44,693 nt of DNA from the NCBI GenBank assembly GCA_902509675.1, contig CABWYN010000007.1:1-44693 (forward strand). The letters are read 5' to 3'. The first letter of the stretch is position 1; each line of letters begins with the position of its first letter. The DNA is from an uncultured Bacteroidota bacterium. Lineage in GTDB: Bacteria > Bacteroidota > Bacteroidia > Flavobacteriales > Flavobacteriaceae. The notes under the pieces are model-generated. The model made no database searches. It saw only the letters and a list, made by a program, of their open reading frames with translations, and was not told where the DNA came from. The translations under genes were made by a program, and so were the position numbers. Of the stretch, positions 18,099 through 26,250 are shown piece after piece.

Positions 18099-18660
18099 TT
18101 ATAAAATTATTAACCAGCTTGAATACTTTGTTATAACTTTTTTCAAGAATATCATTTTCAACAACATAATCAAATTTATCTGCTAATAAGATCTCATCTT
18201 TCGCTTTATTAATTCTAATTTTAATACTAAATTCTGATTCTGAATTCCTTTTTTTTAGTCTTGATTCAAGTTCGTCAATACTCGGAGGTTTAATAAAAAT
18301 AGTAAGGGTTTGATTTGGAAATTTTTTCTTAATATTTAAACCACCAATAACGTCAATATCAAAAATTAGATTTTTTTCAACAGCATTTTCTAATTCAGAG
18401 TTGAGTGTTCCATAGAAAGTATCTTTATAAACCTCTTCCCATTCTAGAAATTCTCTATTTTTTATTTTTTTTATAAATTCTTCTTTTGATAAAAAGAAAT
18501 AGTTTTTGCCGTCTAATTCGTTAGTTCTTGGAGATCTGGAAGTGGCGGAGATGGAAAAACTTAAGTCAAGTTTTGATTCCTTTAATAATTTATTTACAAG
18601 TGTAGTTTTTCCAGATCCAGAAGGAGCAGCCAATACAATAAATTTTGATTTTTTCATCAA
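18091..18660 (-). CDS. gmk: guanylate kinase
   Basis: 189-residue P-loop kinase converting GMP to GDP. The P-loop APSGSGKT is at residues 12-19, followed by SFSISATSRSPRTNELDGKNYFF, which holds the GMP-binding arginines, and the lid segment ESRLKKR. The double Met at the start leaves the first residue uncertain. The start overlaps the yicC stop by four bases, the arrangement found widely because YicC and Gmk are co-inherited. Confidence 0.96.
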   Translation of the reverse strand: MMKKSKFIVLAAPSGSGKTTLVNKLLKESKLDLSFSISATSRSPRTNELDGKNYFFLSKEEFIKKIKNREFLEWEEVYKDTFYGTLNSELENAVEKNLIFDIDVIGGLNIKKKFPNQTLTIFIKPPSIDELESRLKKRNSESEFSIKIRINKAKDEILLADKFDYVVENDILEKSYNKVFKLVNNFINE

Positions 18661-19514
18661 AGAATATTTAAGATATTTTCCTTTATTTTCTCTAAACTGT
18701 CTTTCATTTCAATGACAAATTTTTGAAGATCTGAATCATTTGATTTTGAGCCCAAAGTATTTATTTCTCTTCCAATTTCTTGACAAATAAATCCTAATTT
18801 TTTTCCAACGGGAACATCAGAATTAATAGTTTCTGTAAAGAGTTTAATATGGCTTTTTAATCTAACAAGCTCTTCATTTACATCAAATTTCTCTATGTAA
18901 TAGATCATTTCTTGCTCTAATCTACTCTTGTCAAACTCAATACTTAATTTATCAAATTCGTTTTGAAGCTTTTTTCTCTTTCTATCAATTCTCAGATTTT
19001 CAACTTTTTCTACCTCCGCTAAAATAGAATTGATTGAAGATATTTTTAGAAGTAGGTCCTTTTTAGTTTCACTTCCTTCTTTTAATCTATAATCATTCAA
19101 TTTTTTGATTGTTATTTCAATTGTTTTTTCGATTGAAGTAATTTGCTCATCACTTAGATTTGATATGTCATAGTCGTACGCACTCGGAAGTTGCATAGCT
19201 ATACCTAAATAATCATTTTTGGTATCCCCGTCAATATTTTTTAACTCTTTAATGTATTCGAGTACTGCGGAACTGTTAATAAATACTTTTTGAGACCCCT
19301 GATTATTTTCTTGATTTACATTTAGCTCTATTTTCCCCCTTACAAGTTCTTTACTTACAAGTTTTCTTATCTCAAACTCTTTATTTTTAAGAAATTGAGG
19401 CAAGCGTATTTTTAAATCAAGAATTTTGCTATTTACTGATTTGGCTTCAACAATATATTTTGTTGTTTCAACGAAGAATGATTCACTGGCATAGCCAGTC
19501 ATTGATTTTATCAT
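18657..19514 (-). CDS. yicC: YicC family endoribonuclease
   Basis: 285-residue YicC/YloC protein, a family with reported endoribonuclease activity. The conserved N-terminus IKSMTGYASE and EAKSVNSKILDLKIRLPQ, the central EQEMIYYIEKFDVNEEL and the C-terminal signature GKKLGFICQEIGREINTLGSK are all present. First gene of the overlapping yicC-gmk-nadD-gpsA run. A TAnnTTTG element lies 20 bases upstream. Confidence 0.94.
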   Translation of the reverse strand: MIKSMTGYASESFFVETTKYIVEAKSVNSKILDLKIRLPQFLKNKEFEIRKLVSKELVRGKIELNVNQENNQGSQKVFINSSAVLEYIKELKNIDGDTKNDYLGIAMQLPSAYDYDISNLSDEQITSIEKTIEITIKKLNDYRLKEGSETKKDLLLKISSINSILAEVEKVENLRIDRKRKKLQNEFDKLSIEFDKSRLEQEMIYYIEKFDVNEELVRLKSHIKLFTETINSDVPVGKKLGFICQEIGREINTLGSKSNDSDLQKFVIEMKDSLEKIKENILNIL

Positions 19515-19533
19515 TTTTTAATTAGATATGTAG

Positions 19534-19541
19534 CAAATATA
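19534..19541 (-). promoter_or_regulatory. Bacteroidota -7 element before yicC
   Basis: On the minus strand this reads TATATTTG, an exact TAnnTTTG match, ending 20 bases before the yicC start. No TTG is found 19-21 bases further upstream, so only half of the consensus is met. Confidence 0.4.
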
Positions 19542-19551
19542 TGAATACATT

Positions 19552-20445
19552 TTAAGTTATTTTTACTGATTTCTTTGAAACCAAATATACACCTGTAAAA
19601 ACCAGTAAAACACATGTAACGTCTAGAGTGGTAAGTTTATCTGCACCTCTGTAAATAGCGAATAAAATTCCGATAATAGGTTGCAAGTAAATAAACATTC
19701 CAACAGTGGATGCATTTAAATTTTTTAAAGCGAACAGGTTCAATAAATAAACTAGAAAAGTTGTAAAAAAGACAACATAAGTCAGCTTTAGAATAGAAAC
19801 ATTATTCATTGCCGTCCATTTCACTTCTGTAAATTCTATAAATCCAAAAGGAACGTTTATTATGATTGCGAAAAGAAAAAGCCATTTCATTATAGTAATC
19901 ATATTATATTTTTCGGTCAAAGACTTTACAAGAACAAAATAAAGCGCGTATGAAATGCTATTTATAAAAAGATAAATGTTTCCAAGTTTGATATTTGGGG
20001 CATTGATGACCGTCTTTTCGTTAAGTAGTATAAGAGCCAGAGTTCCGATAAAACCAATAAAAACGCCAATATACTTTCTTTTAGAAATTTTTTCTTTCAA
20101 TAAAATGACTGAAATTAGAAAAATAAATATAGGGGTAGCAGTAACAATAATTGAACTATTAATTGGGGTGGAATAGTATAATCCATTTAGAGCTGTAATC
20201 ATATTAAGGCACATACCAAAAACAGCACAAATAATAATTAATCTAAAGTCTTTAAATTCAATTTTTTCCTTCTTTACAAAAAACGAAACAATCCAAAAAC
20301 ATATTGCTGCACCTAATACTCGACAATACAATAATGCATTGGGGGATAACACATCTGGCATTAATTCTTTTGCTATTGTATGGTTAAAACCGAAGATTGA
20401 GGTTGCAGCTGTAGCCGCCAGAAGAGCAAGGAATCGATTATTCAT
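19552..20445 (-). CDS. EamA/DMT-family transporter
   Basis: 297-residue integral membrane protein with ten hydrophobic segments arranged as two EamA repeats (about 5-138 and 152-288). GFNHTIAKELMPDVLSPNALL after TM1 and the LKEKISKRKYIGVFIGFIGT loop after TM4 are typical of drug/metabolite exporters. The substrate cannot be read. It diverges from the PLP enzyme gene at 20503 and lies 37 bases before yicC, which has its own promoter element, so it may be a single-gene unit. Confidence 0.92.
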   Translation of the reverse strand: MNNRFLALLAATAATSIFGFNHTIAKELMPDVLSPNALLYCRVLGAAICFWIVSFFVKKEKIEFKDFRLIIICAVFGMCLNMITALNGLYYSTPINSSIIVTATPIFIFLISVILLKEKISKRKYIGVFIGFIGTLALILLNEKTVINAPNIKLGNIYLFINSISYALYFVLVKSLTEKYNMITIMKWLFLFAIIINVPFGFIEFTEVKWTAMNNVSILKLTYVVFFTTFLVYLLNLFALKNLNASTVGMFIYLQPIIGILFAIYRGADKLTTLDVTCVLLVFTGVYLVSKKSVKIT

Positions 20446-20475
20446 TTAATTTTATTAAGATTTAAAGATAATCTA

Positions 20476-20483
20476 TACTTTTG
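20476..20483 (+). promoter_or_regulatory. Bacteroidota -7 element before the PLP enzyme
   Basis: TACTTTTG matches TAnnTTTG exactly and lies 19 bases upstream of the ATG at 20503. At the -33 position only TTA is seen rather than TTG. Confidence 0.45.
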
Positions 20484-20502
20484 TATTCTTAACATCTGAC
20501 TT

Positions 20503-21642
20503 ATGAAATTTAATACTAAGACTATTCACGGAGGGCAAATAATTGATCCAGCATACAATTCAGTTATGACACCAATTTATCAAACTTCTACTTATGCTCA
20601 GGATAGCCCAGGCAAAAATAAAGGTTTTGAATATTCGAGAACTCACAATCCAACAAGAACTGCATTACAAAATGCTTTTGCTAGTCTTGAAAATGCTAAA
20701 TATGGAGTTGCATTTTCATCTGGATTAGCCGCAGTTGATGCAATTATAAAACTTTTAGAACCTGGTGATGAGGTGATTAGTACGAACGATTTATATGGTG
20801 GGACATACAGACTATTTACAAAAATATTTGAAAAATATGGAGTTAAATTTCATTTTACTTCATTGCATAACCTCGAAGATGTTAAATCACTAATCAATCA
20901 AAAAACAAAAATTATATGGGCTGAAACACCAACAAACCCTATGATTAATGTATTTGATATTTCTGGTTTGGCCGAGATTAGCAAGTCAAATAATCTTTTA
21001 TTTGTAGTTGATAATACTTTTGCTTCACCTTATTTGCAAAATCCATTAGATATGGGTGCTGATATTGTTATGCATTCAGCAACAAAATACCTAGCCGGAC
21101 ACAGTGACGTTGTCTTAGGGGCGTTGATGTTAAATAATGATCAAGTAGCTGAAAAATTATATTTTACACAAAATGCTAGTGGTGCAGTTCCAGGGCCACA
21201 AGATTGTTTTTTAACCCTGAGAGGAATAAAAACTTTACATGTTAGAATGCAGAGACATTGTGAAAATGCATCTAAAGTTGCACATTTTTTAAATACTAAT
21301 CCTATGGTTGAGAAAGTTTACTGGCCTGGTTTAGAAACACATTTTAATCACGACGTGGCTAAGAGACAAATGAGAAATTTTGGAGGAATGCTTTCTTTCA
21401 GAATTAAGGGTTACACAAAAGATCAAACAATCAAATTTTTAGAGAAATTACATTTATTTACCCTAGCAGAGTCTCTTGGAGGAGTTGAATCTTTGTGTGG
21501 GCATCCAGCCACAATGACGCATGCTAGTATTCCGCAAGAAGAAAGAGAAAAGTCCGGGGTGACGGATTCTTTAATAAGATTAAGTGTTGGAATTGAAGAC
21601 GCTGATGATTTGATTGAAGATTTACAAAAAGCATTTTTATAA
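20503..21642 (+). CDS. trans-sulfuration PLP enzyme, cystathionine gamma-synthase/lyase type
   Basis: 379-residue Cys/Met-metabolism PLP enzyme. PLP-binding Lys195 lies in HSATKYLAGHSD, Asp170 in VVDNTFASP contacts the cofactor, and the phosphate site includes Tyr44/Arg46 (EYSRTHNPTR) and SSGLAA (72-77). Closely related enzymes act as cystathionine gamma-synthase (MetB), beta-lyase or gamma-lyase, and sequence alone does not settle which; MetB or gamma-lyase is most likely from length and the ESLGGVESL segment. A separate transcript: gdhA follows after 105 bases. Confidence 0.9.
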   Translation: MKFNTKTIHGGQIIDPAYNSVMTPIYQTSTYAQDSPGKNKGFEYSRTHNPTRTALQNAFASLENAKYGVAFSSGLAAVDAIIKLLEPGDEVISTNDLYGGTYRLFTKIFEKYGVKFHFTSLHNLEDVKSLINQKTKIIWAETPTNPMINVFDISGLAEISKSNNLLFVVDNTFASPYLQNPLDMGADIVMHSATKYLAGHSDVVLGALMLNNDQVAEKLYFTQNASGAVPGPQDCFLTLRGIKTLHVRMQRHCENASKVAHFLNTNPMVEKVYWPGLETHFNHDVAKRQMRNFGGMLSFRIKGYTKDQTIKFLEKLHLFTLAESLGGVESLCGHPATMTHASIPQEEREKSGVTDSLIRLSVGIEDADDLIEDLQKAFL

Positions 21643-21685
21643 AATTGTTAATTATTTCCATTTTTTTTATTAAAACAACAATTTT
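21641..21685. terminator. weak inverted repeat after the PLP enzyme gene
   Basis: AAAATTGTT (21641-21649) and AACAATTTT (21677-21685) are exact inverted copies separated by 27 AT-rich bases. The left arm starts in the stop codon. The stem is AT-only apart from one pair and the loop is long, so it is a doubtful terminator. Confidence 0.2.
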
Positions 21686-21747
21686 AAATTCCTAATTTTA
21701 ATTAATATTTAATTTCATCCATCAATTGGATTAAAAAATAATTAATT

Positions 21748-23091
21748 ATGAAAAGAAAGATAGATGCATTCTTAAAGATTGTTCGTAAACGAGATGGTCA
21801 TGAACCTGAATTTATGCAGGCTGTTGAAGAAGTTGCGGAAACGGTTATACCTTATATTTTAGAAAACGACATATATCACGGAAAAAATATTCTAATGAGA
21901 ATGTGTGAACCTGAAAGAGTCGTTACTTTTAGAGTTTCTTGGATGGACGACAATGGTGAGATATGGGTTAATAGAGGATACAGAATTCAAATGAACTCAG
22001 CAATTGGTCCATATAAAGGCGGACTTAGATTTCACCCTAGTGTTAATATGAGTATTCTAAAATTTTTAGCCTTTGAACAAGTTTTTAAAAACAGCCTTAC
22101 AACCCTTCCTATGGGTGGCGGTAAGGGGGGAAGTGATTTTGATCCCAAGGGAAGAAGTGAAAATGAAATAATGAGATTTTGTCAAGCATTTATGACAGAA
22201 CTATACAGACATATTGGGCCGGATACAGATGTCCCTGCTGGAGATATTGGAGTTGGGAGTAGAGAAATTGGTTATATGTATGGACAATATAAAAAATTAG
22301 CAAACGAATTTACCGGAGTATTAACCGGCAAAGGAATTACATGGGGGGGGTCACTAATAAGACCTGAAGCTACAGGATACGGAACTGTTTATTTTGCTCA
22401 AGACATGCTTGCTTCTGTCAATGACGGTATAAAAGGAAAAAAAGTTGTAATCTCTGGTTCAGGAAATGTTGCTCAATATGCAGCTGAAAAGATTTTACAT
22501 TTTGGAGGGAAAGTACTTACAATGTCAGATTCATCAGGGTATATCTATGATTCATCCGGAATAGATGAAGAAAAACTTAAGTTTATTATGTATTTAAAAA
22601 ATATTCAGAGAGGTAGAATAAGCGAATACATTAAAAAATATCCTAAGGCTGTTTTCAAAAAAGGAAAGACTCCATGGAGCGTTCCCTGTGATATGGCTCT
22701 TCCGTGTGCTACCCAAAATGAACTCAACGAGGAAGATGCAAAAAAGTTGGTTGCAAACGGCTGTAAGTGCATTAGTGAAGGAGCAAATATGCCTTCGACC
22801 AAAGGTGCAGTAGATTTCTTTATAAAATCCAAAATATTATATGCACCCGGAAAAGCGTCAAACGCAGGAGGGGTAGCTACATCAGGTCTTGAGATGACTC
22901 AAAATTCCTTGAGGTATAATTGGTCAAGAAATGAGGTTGATGAAAAACTTAGAGAAATAATGTTAAGCATTCATAACTCTTGCATCGAACATGGCAAACA
23001 AAAAAATGGATATGTTAACTACGTTAAGGGTGCAAATATAGCTGGTTTTGTTAAAGTTGCCGATGCTATGTTGGCTCAGGGAGTGATTTAA
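21748..23091 (+). CDS. gdhA: NADP-specific glutamate dehydrogenase
   Basis: 447-residue hexameric-type glutamate dehydrogenase that aminates 2-oxoglutarate to glutamate, the main ammonium-assimilating reaction when nitrogen is plentiful. Catalytic signature LPMGGGKGGSDFDPKG (120-135) with Lys126; substrate segment GPYKGGLRFHPSVN (87-100); coenzyme domain GSGNVAQYAAEK. Length and the VPAGDIGVGSREIGYMYGQY stretch fit the NADP-type (GdhA) rather than the NAD-type. No partner gene nearby; likely monocistronic. Confidence 0.96.
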   Translation: MKRKIDAFLKIVRKRDGHEPEFMQAVEEVAETVIPYILENDIYHGKNILMRMCEPERVVTFRVSWMDDNGEIWVNRGYRIQMNSAIGPYKGGLRFHPSVNMSILKFLAFEQVFKNSLTTLPMGGGKGGSDFDPKGRSENEIMRFCQAFMTELYRHIGPDTDVPAGDIGVGSREIGYMYGQYKKLANEFTGVLTGKGITWGGSLIRPEATGYGTVYFAQDMLASVNDGIKGKKVVISGSGNVAQYAAEKILHFGGKVLTMSDSSGYIYDSSGIDEEKLKFIMYLKNIQRGRISEYIKKYPKAVFKKGKTPWSVPCDMALPCATQNELNEEDAKKLVANGCKCISEGANMPSTKGAVDFFIKSKILYAPGKASNAGGVATSGLEMTQNSLRYNWSRNEVDEKLREIMLSIHNSCIEHGKQKNGYVNYVKGANIAGFVKVADAMLAQGVI

Positions 23092-23115
23092 TTCATATAA
23101 TATATATTATACTGG

Positions 23116-23123
23116 TATATTTG
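23116..23123 (+). promoter_or_regulatory. Bacteroidota -7 element before the porZ operon
   Basis: TATATTTG matches TAnnTTTG exactly, 29 bases before the porZ ATG. No TTG at the expected -33 distance. Confidence 0.45.
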
Positions 23124-23152
23124 TCGTTTAATTGAGTAACTACTGGTAATTT

Positions 23153-25534
23153 ATGTTTAAAATTAAATTATTTTTTTGTCTAATAATTTATAATTCTTTT
23201 TCTGCTCAAGAATTAACCAAGCTGTCAATTGAACAAGGTAGTAATGCAAATTCAAATTGGGAAACATATTATTCTTACAATTATATTTCAGGTATAGCTA
23301 GAGGTGACAGTAATATTTTTTTTTCTTCAACAAACTCAATTTTTTCCCTTTATTCGGTATTTTTCCAAGATGTGAAATACGATTCTTTAGATGGTCTTTC
23401 TGGTGACGAGATTTCTGTGTTTTATTACAGTTTAGATAAAAATTTAATCACAATTGGTTACAAAAATGGTTTCATACAAATCATTAATCTTAGTTCGGGT
23501 GATATAATTAATGTATATGATATATTAAATAAGCCAACAATACCCCCAATCAATAAAAAAATAAATTATTTCACAGAAAAAAACGGACAATTATTTATCT
23601 CTACCGACTACGGTATTTCTGTTTATGATTTAAATGCATTCGAGTTTGGAGACACATTTTATATTGGAGAATTTGCGGGACTTTTAAATATTACCAATAC
23701 AATCTTTGATGAAAATTACATATATGCTTCAAGTAGTAACGGTGGCGGAATAAGAAGAGCAGAATTAAATTCAAATTTAATCGATTACAATAATTGGGAA
23801 GAGATCTATTCTGGTAGCTTTAACGGGATGCTATTCAGCAGTGAAGTAATTCTATTCTATGATAATCAAAATATTTATTCATTAAATAATGGACAAGTAA
23901 GCACCGTTTTATCGTTAAATACTGACATATTAAATGTAAGCTTGGATGACTCTAAAATAATTATTACAGGGCAAGATCAATGTTTGATTTATAATGATCA
24001 ATTTGATGAATTATTATTTAGTGTTGATTCTGCTGACTTTTCAACAAATTTTAATAATGCTATAATTGACGGAAATGATATTTACATAGGTACATCATCA
24101 AAGGGAGTCTTAACGATTGATAATTTTAACTCTTCGCAAAGTTCATTTCTATTACCAAACGGCCCAATAGAAAACAATATTTTTTCCGTTGAATCCCTTA
24201 ACAACCAGACTTGGGTGTCGTATGGTGACTATACTGAATATTTTAATCCTTATCCTTTAAAACTCAACGGCATTAGTAGCTATAACGAATCCTTAAATAA
24301 TTGGGTTAATATCAGTAAAGACAGCATTTCAAATCAGGCTGTAAATTTAAATAATATTGCTATAAGCCCGTTTAATAGTAAAGTTTTTGTTAGTTCCTTT
24401 CACGGAGGCCTTTTAGAATTTGAAAATTTTGTTCAAACTAATTTTTTTGATGAATCAAATAGTGACTTGGAGTCTTTATCGTCATCTGACCCCCAATACC
24501 AAAGTATAAGAATTTCCGATATTGAATTTGATGAGAATGGTGTATTATGGATTCTTAACTCAAGAATTGATAGTCCGTTAAAATCGTATAATTTGGCTTC
24601 AAACAATTGGAACAGCTATGACTTTACCCAAATAATTAATGATGGATTTATGGATGAACTTGGGTTTAATGACATAGAAATTGATTCATATGGGAATAAG
24701 TGGATTGCAAGTCTTAGATCTGGTTTGATTGGATTCAATGAAAATTCAGGTACATCAACTCAAATAAGAAAAGTTTTCAGTCAAGATCAGTCCAATATGC
24801 CGTCTTCAAATGTTAAATCTATAGCGGTAGATAATAATAACCATCTTTGGATAGGTACAATTCAAGGGCTAAGAGTTTTATACAATACTTCTAACTTTTT
24901 TCAATCTTCTGTTATTTCAACGCAGCAGATTGTAATTCTTGAAGATGGAATCCCAAGAGAATTATTAGAGCAACAGTATATTTCAGATATAGAAGTAGAC
25001 GGAGCAAATAATAAATGGGTTGGAACTATTGGTTCTGGAGTATTTTATTTTTCTCCAAACGGACAACAAACTATTTATCATTTTACAAAAGAAAACTCTC
25101 CTTTACCCTCAAACAACATAAATGATATCAGTGTCAATCTTTCTAGCGGTAAAGTTTTTTTTGCAACTGACAAGGGACTTGTTAGCTTCAATTCAGGAAG
25201 TTCATCTGCATCAGAAAATTTTTCAGAATCATTTGTTTATCCAAATCCAATAAGACCCAATTTTGATATAGAATTTAATAAAGTAAAAATATCTGGTTTA
25301 ACAGACAACGTAAATATTAAAATAACAGACATTGAGGGTAATTTAGTTGCTGAAGCCCAATCAAATGTGAATAAAAGATACAATGGCTTTAATTTAGAAA
25401 TCGATGGTGGGATAGCTTTTTGGAACGGTAAAAATTTGAGAAATAGAATGGTCTCATCTGGTGTATACATAATTATGCTTTCCGATTTAGACACATATGA
25501 AACCAAGATTTTAAAACTTATGCTAGTTAGGTAA
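23153..25534 (+). CDS. porZ: PorZ-like beta-propeller protein of the type IX secretion system
   Basis: 793-residue secreted protein. Signal peptide 1-18 (YNSFSAQ), then long beta-propeller repeats of the two-component-regulator type (GNKWIASLRSGLIGF; NNHLWIGTIQGLRVL; NNKWVGTIGSGVFYF), and a C-terminal beta-sandwich beginning YPNPIRPNFDIEF (about 696) and ending ETKILKLMLVR, i.e. a T9SS-type CTD. PorZ is part of the cell-surface attachment complex that handles cargo with A-LPS. The position directly before recO is shared by flavobacterial porZ genes and supports the call. Stop shares a base with recO (TAATG). Confidence 0.85.
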   Translation: MFKIKLFFCLIIYNSFSAQELTKLSIEQGSNANSNWETYYSYNYISGIARGDSNIFFSSTNSIFSLYSVFFQDVKYDSLDGLSGDEISVFYYSLDKNLITIGYKNGFIQIINLSSGDIINVYDILNKPTIPPINKKINYFTEKNGQLFISTDYGISVYDLNAFEFGDTFYIGEFAGLLNITNTIFDENYIYASSSNGGGIRRAELNSNLIDYNNWEEIYSGSFNGMLFSSEVILFYDNQNIYSLNNGQVSTVLSLNTDILNVSLDDSKIIITGQDQCLIYNDQFDELLFSVDSADFSTNFNNAIIDGNDIYIGTSSKGVLTIDNFNSSQSSFLLPNGPIENNIFSVESLNNQTWVSYGDYTEYFNPYPLKLNGISSYNESLNNWVNISKDSISNQAVNLNNIAISPFNSKVFVSSFHGGLLEFENFVQTNFFDESNSDLESLSSSDPQYQSIRISDIEFDENGVLWILNSRIDSPLKSYNLASNNWNSYDFTQIINDGFMDELGFNDIEIDSYGNKWIASLRSGLIGFNENSGTSTQIRKVFSQDQSNMPSSNVKSIAVDNNNHLWIGTIQGLRVLYNTSNFFQSSVISTQQIVILEDGIPRELLEQQYISDIEVDGANNKWVGTIGSGVFYFSPNGQQTIYHFTKENSPLPSNNINDISVNLSSGKVFFATDKGLVSFNSGSSSASENFSESFVYPNPIRPNFDIEFNKVKISGLTDNVNIKITDIEGNLVAEAQSNVNKRYNGFNLEIDGGIAFWNGKNLRNRMVSSGVYIIMLSDLDTYETKILKLMLVR

Positions 25535-26250
25535 TGATTATTTCAACATCAGGTATTGTATTAAATAAATTTAGGTATAAGGAGAGTAGTCTTATCGTAC
25601 GAGTTATAACCAAAGAGGCTGGGATTTGCTCCTTTATCGTTAGGGTTGGCAAGGGGAAAAAGAAAAAGAATATCTTCAATTATTTTCATCCCTTATCTAT
25701 TATTGAAATTGAGTTTGAATTGAATAACAAAAGAGATCTACACTTTTTTAAAGAGGTAGATTTGAAATATAACTTTAAATCAATTTACAGTAATCATAGT
25801 AAGTCAGTGGTTGTTATGTTTTTATCTGAAACACTATCTAAAGCATTAAAGTTTCAGGGAAAGGATTCGCAATTATATGATTATATAGAGACTTCAATAA
25901 TCTATTTTGACGAAAGTAAATTTAGCCCATACTTTCATTTAATTTTTCTTGTGAGACTAACAAAGTTTTTAGGCTTTTACCCTGATAATGAAAACAAAAA
26001 CTATTCATTTTTTGACTTAGAACAAGGCTTGTACAAGGATACAGAAACAGGAAAACATATGTTAAAAGAAAAAGAGCTTATATATTTTAATCAGATTTTA
26101 GGCACAAATTTTGATGCATGTAATGAACTAACCATATCATCTATGCATAGACAGAAGTTACTTGATAATATTATTTTGTATTATAAACTTCATATTGAAA
26201 GTTTCACTTCAATTAAATCGCTGGATGTTCTTAGAAAAATTTTTGAATAG
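25534..26250 (+). CDS. recO: DNA repair protein RecO
   Basis: 238-residue recombination mediator that with RecR loads RecA onto SSB-coated DNA in the RecF pathway and anneals strands. The N-terminal OB-fold is clear (SGIVLNKFRYKESSLIVRVIT, VRVGKGKKKKNIFNYFHPLS), followed by the helical domain (LSETLSKALKFQGKDSQLYDY). The C-terminal zinc cysteines of some RecO proteins are absent, as is usual in Bacteroidota. Overlaps porZ by one base and the receptor gene by one base. Confidence 0.92.
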   Translation: MIISTSGIVLNKFRYKESSLIVRVITKEAGICSFIVRVGKGKKKKNIFNYFHPLSIIEIEFELNNKRDLHFFKEVDLKYNFKSIYSNHSKSVVVMFLSETLSKALKFQGKDSQLYDYIETSIIYFDESKFSPYFHLIFLVRLTKFLGFYPDNENKNYSFFDLEQGLYKDTETGKHMLKEKELIYFNQILGTNFDACNELTISSMHRQKLLDNIILYYKLHIESFTSIKSLDVLRKIFE